Source of the DNA: Cryptomeria japonica
Lineage: Eukaryota; Streptophyta; Pinopsida; Cupressales; Cupressaceae
Assembly (NCBI RefSeq): GCF_030272615.1
Contig: NC_081413.1
Span: 449,792,538-449,856,537, forward strand
Direction of reading: 5' to 3'
DNA: 64,000 bases
Positions 23,501 through 34,738 of the stretch are shown in pieces (position 1 is the stretch's first letter; the number at the start of each line of letters is the position of its first letter). A program made the translations under genes and the position numbers. Under the pieces are notes generated by a model that saw only the letters and a list, made by a program, of their open reading frames with translations, was not told where the DNA came from and made no database searches.

Positions 23501-23731
23501 CACCTTTGTTTCAAGTCATGATTTTGTAGAAGGCATGATAGCGAAATAGTGAAACAACAAAAAAACTTGCCTTATTCCACAAAGCAATTAAAATTACCTT
23601 CTTGGCTTGATTCAATGCATTATACTCAATGTGTGGGCTAACTCCATGCTTTTTCAACCTGTTCAAATCTGCAACTATTTCCTAAATTTGTATCTATGTA
23701 TATTGACATGAATGACAACTCAATACCAACA
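20590..23731 (-). repeat. 3' LTR of copia C, split by a solo LTR
   Basis: From TGTTGGTATTGAG at 23731 (minus) to CCTTCA at 20590. Without the 940 bp insertion it is about 2.2 kb, against 2170 bp for the 5' LTR. Both LTRs share the C/T-rich stretch near 22040-22350 and 29910-30230. Both also carry an inner region (22930-23560; 30780-31440) of imperfect units with words such as ATGGTGATAACCCTTT or ATAGCAATAACATTTT. ORFs predicted in the C/T-rich part are low-complexity shadows. Confidence 0.92.
20742..21676 (+). mobile_element. Solo copia LTR with TSD GGATG
   Basis: 935 bp from TGTTGGCAATTAACAC to TTTCCAATA, flanked by exact GGATG copies at 20737-20741 and 21677-21681. Removing it restores the copia C LTR sequence seen at the other end. 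It carries the CCCACCGTGG, GGTTTTCCACGTA and GCCCCCCCATCTCAG blocks of this copia group. Solo LTRs form when the two LTRs of an element recombine. Confidence 0.92.
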
Positions 23732-23745
23732 ATCTCCCACTTTGA
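23732..23745 (-). promoter_or_regulatory. Polypurine tract of copia C
   Basis: The minus strand reads TCAAAGTGGGAGAT immediately before the LTR start TGTTGG. Further G-rich tracts of similar make-up lie upstream in the element, at about 23793 and 23843 and near 24025. Confidence 0.85.
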
Positions 23746-24114
23746 CATTGATGTCAACCATGCATTCCATGCTTGCATTTAATTCTTTCCTTCTCCCCCT
23801 TTGACAATAATGGAAAAAGGTAGATGAACTAAGCTTGACTTTGTCCCCTTTGACCATCTTCTCACAGTAGAGAACTAATCAAAATTTCACCCAATAAACA
23901 GTGTAGCCTACCATTAATCTGCTAACCCGTTGGAGAAATGGTCTCTAATTGAGAACTATAACATCTATGCTCCTTCACCATTGAAGTACACATCAACTCA
24001 AGGATGTATAGTCTCAAGTTATGAACTCCCCCTGAACCACAAATCTTTATTTCCATTTAAGTGTTGGAGTGAGGGACAACACCAAACCTCAGTCTCAGAT
24101 ATTGAAAGGTATCC

Positions 24115-25480
24115 TTGGGTAGAGGTTTTGTGAAAATATTAGCCACTTGCTCACTAGTGCTAACATATTCAACTTTGACAAGTCCTTTTCAACAACCTTT
24201 TCTCTCAAGAAATGATGCTTAATTGCTATGTGTTTTGTTCTTCAGTGCATAAAAGGGTTCTTAGATATGTTAATAGCACTTGAGTTATCACATATAATAG
24301 GAATGGGGTTTAAATATTTTAATTGGAATTCCTGGAGTTCCTGCTTCATCTAGAAAACTTGTGAACAACATGTAGCAGTAGCTATGTACTCGACTTCAAC
24401 TGTGGATAAAGAAATAGATTCCTATTTCTTGTTGTGCCATGAAACCAACCTATCACCTAGGCAGAAAGCTCCACCACTAGTTCTCTTCTGGTCATCCACA
24501 CAACCTACCCAATCTGTATCTATGTTGGCTTGCAGAGTAAAGTCATAATTATTTGGATACCACAAACCATAATCAAGTGTACCCTATAGATATTTGAATA
24601 TCCTTCTCATGACATTTACATGAGATTTCTTTGGGGCAGCTTGAAATATTTCTACCATGTGTATAGCTTGTACTATGTTAAGTTCGGAGGCATTTAGATA
24701 TAGAAGACTTCCAATCATGGATCTATACATACTTTGATCAACATCAAGTGGCTCATCATTTTTACTTAATTTGCATCTAGTCACCATGGGAGTACCAACA
24801 AGTTTTCTTTCTTCCATTTTGAATCTCTTCAATATGTATTTGGCATACTTGGTTTGTGAGATGAATATACCTTTGTTTAGTTAAGATATTTGAAAAACAA
24901 GCATGTAGGACAACTCTCACATCAAAGACATTTCAAATTTTGATTGCATTTGATCAGAAAATTCATTACACAAATTGTCTTTATTCCTAGTAAGGATAAT
25001 TTCATCCACATACACAACAACAATAATCATAAGATTACCTTATATTTTGATATATAGATTGTTGTCAACACATCCCTTTTTGATGCCTTGTTGATTTAGA
25101 TATTTATCTAGTCTAGAGTACCATTCTCTAGGTGCCTACTTCAATCCATAGAATGATTTCCTTAATCTACATACAAAGTCTCCATTCTCATGCAACTAAA
25201 AACCTTCATGTTTCTCAATGTAGACTACTTCTTCAAGGTTGTCATTTAAAAGTCCAAATTTTACATCCATTTGGTATACTTTATGACATTTGTATGATAA
25301 AAATGCCAAAAGCAATATAATGGCCTCAAGTTTGGTAATAGGGGAAAATGTTTCTTCAAAGCCTATACCTTCTACTTGTGCATATCCCTTGCATACTAAT
25401 CTGGCTTTATTTCTGAGCACTTTTTCATCCTCCTTTACCTTGTTCCTCTAGACCCACTTTGTGCTAATGGAATTCTTATC
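24115..25480 (-). pseudogene. Reverse transcriptase and RNase H of copia C (broken)
   Basis: Minus-strand blocks in order: [15 protein letters not shown] and ETFSPITKLEAI at 25420-25300, KVYQMDVKFGLLN, then YVDEII near 25000, where copia RTs have YVDDII. The second catalytic Asp is therefore Glu. GSLLYL at about 24695 follows (24584-24832). RNase H continues to about 24115 with LVSWHNKKQ, SLSTVEVEYIATA and CDNSSAINISKNP. An ordinary copia RT has AFLNGDL where this has FGLLNDNL. Several stops and shifts are present. Confidence 0.85.
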
Positions 25481-25789
25481 GGCTGGTCTGGGTACTAAGT
25501 CCCATGTTTTGTTCTTTTCAATCTGCTATGATTCTTCCTCCATTTCTTTCACCCAATTCTCACTCTTGCTAGCTTCAATGTAGTTCTTTGGTTCCATTTC
25601 AGTTAGGAGACAAAATTTGACTTGTTCATTGTTCCTTGCACATCTTCTCCTTGTTTATACACCTTCATTCTTATTGCCAATGATTTGATCTTCAGGATTA
25701 TTCTTTTGTACATATTTATTTGGGGGCTTGTTAGTGACTTCTTCTTCAATTTTAGATTCTTCTTCCTCTTCATAACATGGTTCCTCAAT

Positions 25790-26640
25790 CTAATTTACCA
25801 TATTTTTCTTTACATTTTGCAAGTCTTCATCAACTCTTACATTTACACTCTCAACAACTTTCTTGAACTGTTTGTTGAAACACTTGTATGCCTTTTTGTG
25901 AGTTGAGTAGACCAAGAATATACCTTCATCACATCTTGCATCAAAGCTTCCTAATCCATCCTCATCTCTTCTGATAAAACATTTTCTTTCAAAAACTTTG
26001 AGGTACTTGACAGAGGGTTTCTTTTCATACCATAGCTCATATGGTGTCATTTTTCTATTTACTCTTAGTTTTACCCTATTAAGTGTGGAGACATATATGT
26101 GGACTACCTCCTTCCAATAAACATAAAGAAAATTTGACTCATTTAGCATTGTTCTAGCCATTTCCTCGACTATCTTATTCTTCCTTTCCACAACACCATT
26201 TTGTTGTGGTGTTCTATCTATTGAATATTGTCTTTTAATTCCATGTAGCTCACAACAATCTTGAAATTCATTTGGTGTTAACTCACCTCCTTGGTTTCAT
26301 CTCAAGCACTTTAGCTCATATCCACTCTCTTTCTCAACCATTTTTCTAAAAAAATGGAATCTTTCAAATTCTTGTGACTTATCTTGTAGGAAGGTTACCC
26401 AAGTCATTCTTGAGTAATAATCATGAATGAGCATCATGAAATACTTTTCACCATTTAGAGCTCTTGTCCTAGTAGGACCACATAAATCAGTATGCACTAG
26501 TTCTAATGGTCTAGTGGTTGAATATTCTTTGGTCTTAAAACTCACGTTGGCGTGCTTACCTATTTGACACTCATCACATATAGTGTTTGTTGGTTTTGTA
26601 ATATTAGGTATGTGTCTCATGTACCCCTAAGAGCTTACTT
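25790..26640 (-). pseudogene. Integrase of copia C (broken)
   Basis: The zinc-binding part includes TICDECQIGKHANVSF (near 26570). The core has LVHTDLCGPTRT with the first Asp. Where copia integrases have an Asp in LRSDRGGE, this copy reads Leu-Arg-stop-Asn-Gln-Gly-Gly-Glu near 26315, so that Asp is Asn. PQQNGVVERKN holds the catalytic Glu. The C-terminal part (25790-26191) has LWYEKKPSVKYLKVF and RRDEDGLGSF. The stop and the Asp to Asn change would each abolish activity. Confidence 0.85.
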
Positions 26641-27215
26641 TAACAAGATTGTCAAAATTTATATCCATGGCCTAATCTTTTGTGTCGTAACCAATTCTCA
26701 TCCACTTGTCCCATCATACATTTTGACTCATAGCATTCCCTCAAGTTATACACATTGTCATCAGTCCGCTTACCTTTAGCAATTAGTTTCCCATTACTTT
26801 ATTTCCTTATTTCACATCCACTGGAGTCAAATGTGAATTTGTAGCCTTTGTCACACATTTGGCTTACACTAAGTAAGTTTTGTTTTAACCCTTCAATATA
26901 GTATACATTATGTTCTTTCAACTTACCATCAACACTTAATGTTCCTTTGCCTTTTTTCTTGATGGAAGAATTGTCACCAAACCTATCTGAGCCTCCATTC
27001 CAATCCTCAAATTTTATAAACTTTTTCTTGTCTCTTGTCATGTGGTTGGAGCACCCATTGTCAACAACCCATAGGTTTTTCATTTCTGCATGTAATGTTG
27101 CTTTCACTATTAGACTTGATTCATTTTTGTTATTTTTTTTTTCTAGCCACACTTGCTTGGTTTCTTTTCTTTTCTCTATTATAGCATTTTGATTAGATGT
27201 GGATTTTGGTTCCAC
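26641..27215 (-). pseudogene. Protease and GAG-pre-integrase region of copia C
   Basis: The aspartic protease block is LWVVDNGCSNHMT near 27075, where copia elements usually have DSGCSNHM or DTGC; Ser/Thr is Asn here. VYYIEGLKQNLLSVSQMCDKG is present in the following part (split by a few bases of spacing only). The open stretch at 26799-27215 starts at MEPKSTSNQN. The GAG-pre-integrase domain continues to the integrase with stops. Confidence 0.8.
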
Positions 27216-27234
27216 AACTAATGTATTTTTATGT

Positions 27235-27468
27235 TTAGTAGCCCTTAACTTGCAGTGATTTTGCTATATGACCATATTTTTGACAATAGTAGAACTTTAC
27301 ATTTATATTAAAATATGAAACAAAGGGTTTGCCACCAGACAAAGATGTTTTTATTCTACACTCGTAGCTTTTATGGCCAAATTCATTACAATAATAGCAT
27401 ATAACATTAAAATCCCTTAGAACAACAAAAAGATTCTTATTTTCATAACTTGGATGAGTGCTATGCAT
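27235..27468 (-). pseudogene. Two extra zinc knuckles in copia C
   Basis: The 77-residue stretch holds CYYCNEFGHKSYEC, a complete Cys-x2-Cys-x4-His-x4-Cys knuckle, and a second, FYYCQKYGHIAKSL, in which the first and last Cys are lost. They sit between gag and protease, separate from the normal knuckle at 28570, so the ancestor had three. They would bind element RNA. Confidence 0.75.
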
Positions 27469-27540
27469 AAGTGTACAAACTAAAATTTTATGTCCATATA
27501 AATTACATTTATAATAATAGCCATGAAATAGAGAAGCATA

Positions 27541-28190
27541 CTAGTTATTATTATTGAAATTATTCCTCATTGGCCTTCTTGGAGTAGCATATCTTAGTCC
27601 TCTAATCTTCTTTCTCATGTACTTGACTGTGGTGAAGTCATCATCATCCAGCTTCGCCTTTCCTTTAGGAGCAACATGATTGTTTCTTGTAGCAGCAACA
27701 ACAATCTCCTTCTTTGAAGTAGTAGCATGTGTCTTCAGAATTTCAACAGTAGTATTTAAATCAACTTTCTTTCTTAGATCATTTCTAACTGTAAAAGTTT
27801 GTCCATCACCATTCTCACTTGAAGATATAAGGTGTATATATTTCATTAGTGAATCCATATTGGTAGAACAATGGCTAACCTCATATCAAAGCTTGCATAA
27901 TCCTTTGAATTCTTTTTCTTCTTTAGCATATCATCCAAGGTATTTGTGTTGCTTTCACATTTTAGCCTTAGCTTGAGATTTTCCTTGCATCTTTCAACCT
28001 CTTTCTTGAGATTCACAACTTGTTCTTCGAGTTTTTGACATTCCTCTTCTTTGACTTCCAATTATGATTTTATCACTTCATTCATCCTCTTGGATTCCTC
28101 TAGCTAAGTTGATAAGGTGTTAATATTCATTTCAAACTCTTCAAGTCTCTCACTCAACTATTTTTGTTCCTCCATGGATGACTTCTTGTA
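27541..28190 (-). pseudogene. Coiled-coil linker of copia C gag-pol
   Basis: A charged region with MEVKEEECQKLEEQVVNLKK and more Glu/Lys heptad-like sequence at 27846-28061, then a Lys/Asn/Thr-rich stretch at 27541-27858. This probably formed a coiled coil between the nucleocapsid and the extra zinc knuckles. No enzyme domain is seen. Frames change between the two parts. Confidence 0.55.
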
Positions 28191-28199
28191 TTTGGTGTG

Positions 28200-28610
28200 C
28201 TATTTCTTTAGTATCTTAATTTCTTCAAGATCACATTTTAGTTCTCCTTCAAGGTCAACTTCAACATCAACTTCATCTTCCTCATCACTATCAAGTAGAT
28301 TTGAGTTTTTTGATTGACATTCATTCTCATTTAGCACTTCATTAGCCATCAATTGGTTGACTACATTTTCATTATCACCATCACTTTCAATTGACTCACT
28401 TTCATCATCTGAGACATCACTATCTAAGGTGAAGAGACTTTTCTTCTTTTTGAAATTTATTCTTCTATCCTTGAAAAACTTGTTGCCTTTACTTTTCATA
28501 CTCCGCTCATTATCATCTATGTTTTCATCATTCAGGCACTTAGCAGAAAAATGTCCTATTTTACCACAGTTCAAACATTTGAAAGGCATCTTACCTTTAT
28601 ATTTACCCAA
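28200..28610 (-). pseudogene. Nucleocapsid zinc knuckle and acidic tail of copia C
   Basis: CLNCGKIGHFSAKC near 28580 is an intact CCHC knuckle. It is followed by a basic stretch (KFFKDRRINFKKKK) and a long Asp/Glu-rich tail (LDSDEEDEVDVEVDLEG). The knuckle binds RNA in the particle. The frame is open for 136 residues. Confidence 0.85.
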
Positions 28611-28682
28611 ACCTTTCTTGAAATTCCTAACAAAGTTTCCTTCAGTAGTATCAAAGTTATTTTAATTAATAGTAGTTGCTAC

Positions 28683-29335
28683 TTATTTTCCTTTCTTAGT
28701 TGTGTTAAAGGAATATTCTCTTTTAGATGTTTCAATACTGACAATCCTCATTTCATAGGTAGATAGTGAACTAAATAGTTCATCCATAGAGAAGGTTTTG
28801 ACGTCTTTAGCTTCTTCAATGGTAGAGACCTTTGTGTCATACTTTGTTGTCAATGATCTCAACTCCTTGACAATTACTTCATCTAAAACATCCTCTACAC
28901 GTCCTCTTATAGAATTAACTATTTCATCCACTCTTTGAAGATAATCAACAATCTTCTCTTCTTCCTTCATCTTTAGTTCTTCAAACTGACCTTGAAGGTT
29001 TTGCAATTTGGCCTCCTTTACCTTTACATCTCCTTCATAGATTCTTTGTAGCTTGTCCCATGTCTCTTTTGTAGATGTGTAGTGCATAACTTTGACAAAC
29101 TCTGTATTAGATAGGCCACTTAGGATAGCACTCTTCGATTTAGCATTGTTCTCATATTCTCTTCTTGCATCAGGGTTTGTAGGAGTAACTTGAGGAACAA
29201 TATAACAATTTTTTACTAACATCCAAACATCAAAATCGAGGGAGGATAAATAGGTTTCCATTCTTCTGCTTTAAAAGGTATAGTTTGTACCATCAAAAAT
29301 TGGTTCTTTGGCAGAGGAGGATTATTTTTAGCCAT
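28683..29335 (-). pseudogene. gag: gag (UBN2-type) of copia C
   Basis: Probable start is the ATG at 29335 (MAKNNPPLPKNQ), with a frame problem and a stop before METYLSSL at 29261, where the consensus would read FW-K-R-METYL. The 192-residue open part has ETWDKLQRIYEGD, KLQNLQGQFEELKMKEEEKI and YLQRVDEIVNSI, typical of the UBN2 capsid region of plant copia elements. It ends near 28683, and the nucleocapsid follows after a short gap. Confidence 0.85.
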
Positions 29336-29395
29336 TGTGTTTACAAACTAGAATATACCCAAGATGGAGAAAGCTTGTCAAACAAGGAACCTAGG

Positions 29396-29407
29396 GCTCT
29401 GATACCA
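29396..29407 (-). promoter_or_regulatory. Primer-binding site of copia C
   Basis: The minus strand reads TGGTATCAGAGC, matching initiator tRNA-Met, two bases from the LTR end at 29410. Confidence 0.92.
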
Positions 29408-29409
29408 AT

Positions 29410-31579
29410 TGAAGGAATACAAATGGACTACTAAGAGGGGGGTGAATCAGTGGTAATAAAAACTTTTTAAACTAATCAAATATTTAATAATAGTAATCAT
29501 AAACTAAGAGAAATTATATTAAATACATCCATACACACAAGGAAATCACATAACATAGGATGTATGAGGAAAACCCACAGTGGGAAAAACCTTGATGAGA
29601 AATGCTACTAGAGTCTACTACTCTAATCCAGCCTCACAATGAAAATGTTTTGATTACAAATTTTATGGGAACCAACCCAACGGAGTACCAATCAAAAGTA
29701 GAACCTATCCCTAATCTGAGCACCCTCTCAAATGACTACAATAATGATAAACATTACAATTATAGTTTTAGTACCTTGTTACAAATGATGTTTTTGTAAT
29801 GCATAGTTTTATCTATACCTAATAATGATTATGCTTTGTTCAACTCACAATTTTCTTCCTCTACTCTCTAGTATCTTTTCTTCTACTTTCTAGTATCAAA
29901 TCTCTAATTTTTGCCTTCTGCTATCCTTTTTCCCCATGTTCACTTCTCTACTTTTTTGCAGTGTATATCTTCTTTTCTGTTCCTGCTCTCCACTCTGAGT
30001 ATATTCCTTTCAAAGTTCTTCACACACTTTGTCTTGCCTTCTTTGTTTCCTGCTCTCCATATTCTTCCTTCTCTACATGGCTCTCTTTCTATTACTCCAT
30101 ACACACTGCTTCCCTCTTGTTGTCTCCTTTTTTTTGTTTTCTATTTTACTCTATCTATGTTCACACTCTTCTCTCACATTTTCTTCTCTTCTTTTTTTTT
30201 TTTTTGTTTTTGAACAATTCAAACAGGAGTTGAATTGAATGCACATCATCGCATACAAGTTGATTTGATCCTCTATCTATTTCTTTCAAACATATAGCCA
30301 CCATCATTAAATGAATCCTCTTAGTAATCTTTTATGTTCAGAATATTCTTGTGTTCAGATTACTATTTTTAGTAATCTTAAGTCTGATATCTCATTTTTT
30401 GAACTTCTTGAGCCTCACAAATGATCTTCTACTTGCTCTGCAAATACAAACATTAAATGTATCCACCTTATCAGCTTCAATCACAACAATTAGATTGTAT
30501 TGGACTAATAACCACCATTTTTAGCATATCTACATGGCTCTTCTCTGTCAAAAATTGGTCTCATTTATCGATAGATGGAATTTGATTAGTCCCATATAGG
30601 CCACATCTTTGACTTCTCCTTCTTCATCATCAAGTCATCTTCTTGGTCAATGACTACATGGACCTCTTTTATCTCGACATCATCTTTTTTTTCTTTCATC
30701 ATTGTATCGTAAAAGACTTGGTTGTTGTTTTATGCAAGTTGGCAAAATAGTGACAACATTTAACTTTTTTGCCTTATAGCAAGTGGTCTAGTCTTCTTTG
30801 ACGGTTGACTACGAATCTGCAAAAATTCTATCTTTTCTCCCCGCAAACTCTTTTTTTGTTACATCACTGATGATTTGGTCAATGTATGGGTTGACCTATG
30901 AAATAGAAAAAACCCTTTTGTTTTCTCCCCATGGACCCTTCTTTTTCTATATCATATAAGGCTTGGCATTCAAACAATGTTTGACTATGAAACTACGATA
31001 ATATTCCCCCTTTTGGTCCTTTTTTCTATGCCACAGATAACTTGGCCAAAGTGGGATCCACCCTTGTAGGATGGTGATTACATTTTTCATCTCATCACAC
31101 TACCGCCGAGAACTTGGCAGTTATTTACTTTTTCACCATATCAAAAGCAATCAGGCAATATGTTGATTGTTGACTACAAAATGGCAATAACCTTTTCCTT
31201 TATCTCTAAGTTGTGGGTGGCTTGGGCAAGGCGGGGTCCGCGTAGGTGAAATAGTGATAACCTTTTTATCATAGCTACCAATTTCTTTTTTAGCAAAATC
31301 ATGGCAGCCCTAGCAGTAGTAAATGTTACACCCGTGAAACTATAAAAAACCTTAATGGTTGCCCCTATTTGAAGTTGTAGTTTCACAAAAGGCATGATAT
31401 CAAAATAGAGATGATAACAAAACAACGAAAAAACTTGCCTTCTTCAAGAAAGTGATAAAACCTGCCTTCTTACCTTGACCTAATGCATTAAACTCAACAT
31501 GTGGGCTAACTCCATGCTTGTTAGCCTATTCAAATCTACATTTGTGGATATTAACATCAATGACAACCCAATGCCAACA
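29410..31579 (-). repeat. 5' LTR of copia C
   Basis: 2170 bp from TGTTGGCATTGGG (31579, minus) to TTCCTTCA (29410). It is bordered by TSD CAAAT outside and the PBS inside. It matches the 3' LTR throughout by eye, with many base differences, so the insertion is old. Confidence 0.93.
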
Positions 31580-31584
31580 CAAAT

Positions 31585-32429
31585 AATCGTAGAAAATCCT
31601 AAAACTTGGAAAACATTAGAATCTAAAAACAATCAATATCATTTCATCTCATTAATAAACTATCCATTTTGTACATAGACAAACATCTACATGAGCATCA
31701 AATAGAAAACACAACAAACACTATGCTTAACCAATCACACATCAACAAATGAACTATTCAATCAAACACGCATTCAAACTAATTGAAATTTTTATATAAA
31801 TCAAACAATAGAAATATTATTGGTCCTTATTAATTGTCATGTGTCTTATATAGGGTATGGTACACTCAAAACCAGATTGTGTCCTATCTTAGATAGTGTA
31901 CTGCATTGCCTGAAACTAGGCAACATGATCATCCTATCATCAAACAAACATTATCAATTTTGATACCAAGATCAGAATGTCTATTTGATTTGTTTGGATC
32001 TGTGAGTCTTATTTTTTTGATTGATTTATCCACAATCATGTTCCTATGTTGCTTGATGATGTCACTAAGTGTTTTAGAGTGGCTGGGATGGCTCATGGTC
32101 ATTTTTTCATTTTGTCTTTTGTTTGTAGGACGTTTTGTAAATTTTTGGGGCAGGTATGTCTTGGATGGCTATGTTGGCATGTTAACATTGTGGGTGGTTG
32201 GGATGTGCCTTCAAATTTTGTTTCGTGTTTTGAAATTGCTCAGTTTCAATGTTTTATGTTCTTTATATATCCCCTTAGTTCAGGTCTAAATATTTATACC
32301 CTAAACCCTTAAATCCTTTTTTAAATAAGCATCTCTTTTCTTTTAATTGTTCATTGACTGCTTTGAGCTAGTTCCCGGTCACATTAATCATGACTTGAGC
32401 CTATTATACCATCATCATGACTGACACCA
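31585..32429. other. Continuation of the unassigned region beyond copia C
   Basis: Joined to the sequence at 20584 before copia C inserted. The left part is A-rich. The right part is T/G-rich and gives a 127-residue hydrophobic frame at 31906-32289, whose composition follows the T-rich DNA and which matches nothing I recognise. No other feature is seen. Confidence 0.4.
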
Positions 32430-33215
32430 TGTTAGGATTTATGATAGTCCCAAAGATACTGAGACGGGGGGGGGGGGGGGCTGAATCAGTATCTAACCGG
32501 TTTATAGAATTTTTGACCTTATTAAGTATTTTGCATTCTAAAACAATGTACCGGTAAACAAGAATTAATGCAGTAAATAAGAATAGTAAAGACAACATAG
32601 AAAGCACACCATAACACAAGATGTTTAATGAGGAAACCCGGTGTGGGAAAAAACTCGGTGGGATTTGTGACCCACAATATTCACTCACTGGCCAATGAAT
32701 GGATATTAATTACAAGAGGGGCCTGCACATGTAGGAAGGCCAACTACCTAGAGCTCAATGCTCAATTACAAAAGGAAGTCTCACCAACTTACAAAATGGA
32801 TTATGAGAATCCAATATAATGTACTGCAACAAAATAGCATCTGCTATGCCAGGTTCAGTACCAGTTTAAGCTCATACAATAACCATAAACCCTTCTACAA
32901 AATTTGCCTTAATATTTTCTCTACATATCCATCATATCTATTCTCTATCATGCATCCTTCAAAGTATCTACAAGATGTCATACTTATATATGAGTCTTAT
33001 GCCATGTCAGCTTACAAAAAAATATTACAATTAAATACAAAATAAAATAATCAAAATGTTGTCGGCTGAGATGCTAGTAAACATTATTGTCATTGTCAGT
33101 GAACTATCTGCCGGTGTAGAGTATGTCGGTGTCGGTGCCATAAGATTGCAAGGTTGGCATCAATGACAAAACCTTCAATCACCTTTAACTACCATTAGAG
33201 TGTGCAATGCCAACA
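32430..33215 (-). repeat. Copia E LTR, minus strand
   Basis: On the minus strand it runs from TGTTGGCATTGCACAC (33215) to AAATCCTAACA (32430), 786 bp. The outer side at 33216 has AAAGAGGGAGAT, a polypurine tract, so it is the 3' LTR of an element lying to the right. It shares TGTGGGAAAAAACTCGG and GGCCTGCACATG blocks with the other copia LTRs. Near the low end it has a run of 15 G at 32466-32480. Confidence 0.8.
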
Positions 33216-33541
33216 ATCTCCCTCTTTGGCATTGATGACAACACTCATGAGAAAAATCCAAAAAATTGTCCCAAAAGTGACGTCCAAAAATCTTACCAAA
33301 ACTGTGTGCTCCCCCTGAGCAGATGATCTCTTTTGCAAGTCATTTTTCTCAGTTCTACTACTCCCACTTTGATATCAATGACAAAGGTTGTCAAAAATCT
33401 GTCAAATGAGTGCAGTTTTCAGCTAGAACCTTGTAGTGGGTTGGTTACAATCTGGAATAAGTCTGCTAACACCAAGTTCAAACTCTGAGTAAATGTGTTG
33501 CTATCCTTCAAAGTTGCCTCCGTTCTCTAAATAGTACCGGT
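33216..33541 (-). mobile_element. 3' internal remnant of copia E
   Basis: It contains the polypurine tract next to the LTR and, at about 33310-33325, a CTCAGGGGGAGC tract (minus strand) like the one that closes the tandem copia reading frames (CTCAGGGGGAGTAG at 53732). It ends at 33541 where gypsy B inserted. The rest of E should continue beyond 63995, outside the window. Confidence 0.65.
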
Positions 33542-34677
33542 TGTGTGTGTGGAAAAGTGAACCTGTAGCTGGAAGAACAACACTTCAATTAAGTCATTAT
33601 ATGCATGGTTAGTAATCAATAATCAATAAGTAATAAACCATAGCAAAGCGACCAATTTTCTTCTAAAAGATGCAAGTATAAGATTACTCTCAGATTTTTA
33701 TAAGCAATACTAGTGACTAGACTACACCAAGACGAAGGATTTAATCTATGTGATATTAACTATATGGATGCAAGATGGATGAATAGTTCAAGCAATAATC
33801 AATTCAAGCAACAATGGATGCAAGCAATAATGGATGTAAAATGGATGCAAATAATCTAAAAAGCACAATAATCTTCAATGACTCCAGAGCGAAATTAGTG
33901 TGATAATAATCTCCAAGCGTCTTCTCAAAAATCTTTGGGGTAAATTGGAATGAGAGCTGAAGACTGAAATTATAGAGAATCACAAGAGAGATTATGAAAA
34001 AGCTTAATTTTGGATTAATTGAAATAATTGAGAAATCATGTTTAGTTAACCTTGAGATAGATTCCAATTATAGTTTAATTGAAATGCATTCAAATTAGAA
34101 GTCCAAGTTGCATTGGAAAATAATAATAAATTAATTCCATGCATATCTGATAAAAATAGATAATTCTTTAATTTATTCAAGAAAAAGGTCTTTTCAATGC
34201 AACTGAACTTCTTTTTCTGAAAAGCTTTGAGTTCCAATTTTAGAAAATAATTCAATAATTGAATTAAATTGCTTTTCTGATTTCAAGTTCTAAATTTATA
34301 AAAAGAAATAATATCTCAAGTTTGATTTCTCTCTCAATTCAATTCTTTTTGTTTTATTTTCCATTCAACTCTTTGTAATAAATTAATCCTTTTGTAATAA
34401 ATTAATCCTTTTTGCATGATTGAATGGCAAATTTATTAATTAATTAAATATGCAAGGATATTTCATAAATTAAAATGGGATAATTGATCAAAATGATATT
34501 ATTGGAAATGATTTGATTAATTAAATAAATATTTAATTAATATTGAGTAGTTGATTTGCCATGTGATATTTGATTATTAAAGAATTAATAATGTGCTCAA
34601 AATTGATTTAATTGCCTTTGGTGATGTTGTTGAGATTAGGGGCCCATGGTTTAGATGACGATTTTTAGGGTATTACA
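33542..34677 (-). repeat. 3' LTR of gypsy B
   Basis: 1136 bp, from TGTAATACCCTAAAAATC at 34677 to CCACACACACA at 33542 (minus strand). Compared with the 5' LTR it has a 19 bp tandem duplication (AATAAATTAATCCTTTTGT near 34377-34414). It also lacks the extra TTAGGACCTTGG segment seen near 63922. Otherwise the two are very similar by eye. Confidence 0.93.
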
Positions 34678-34690
34678 TTTGCCCCTCTTT
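34678..34690 (-). promoter_or_regulatory. Polypurine tract of gypsy B
   Basis: The minus strand reads AAAGAGGGGCAAA directly before the LTR start, identical to element A's tract. Confidence 0.92.
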
Positions 34691-34738
34691 GAATTAATGT
34701 GCGAGCAGTGCGTTGGTTCAAAGAATGTGTGATGTCTA

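Larger units (their letters stand above)
20590..31579 (-). mobile_element. Ty1/copia element C, complete with TSD
   Basis: The element has both LTRs, PBS, gag, protease, integrase, RT, RNase H and polypurine tract on the minus strand, in Ty1/copia order (integrase before RT). TSD CAAAT matches exactly at 20585-20589 and 31580-31584. Its 10,990 bases include a 940 bp later insertion (solo LTR plus TSD), leaving about 10.05 kb. Stops and catalytic changes make it inactive. It is inserted in the unassigned region of 16695-32429. Confidence 0.95.

Noticed and set aside
31906-32289. 127-residue hydrophobic open frame resembling a membrane protein
   Set aside because: Its hydrophobicity follows from T-rich DNA. 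No start context or family pattern is seen, and it lies in decayed repeat sequence.
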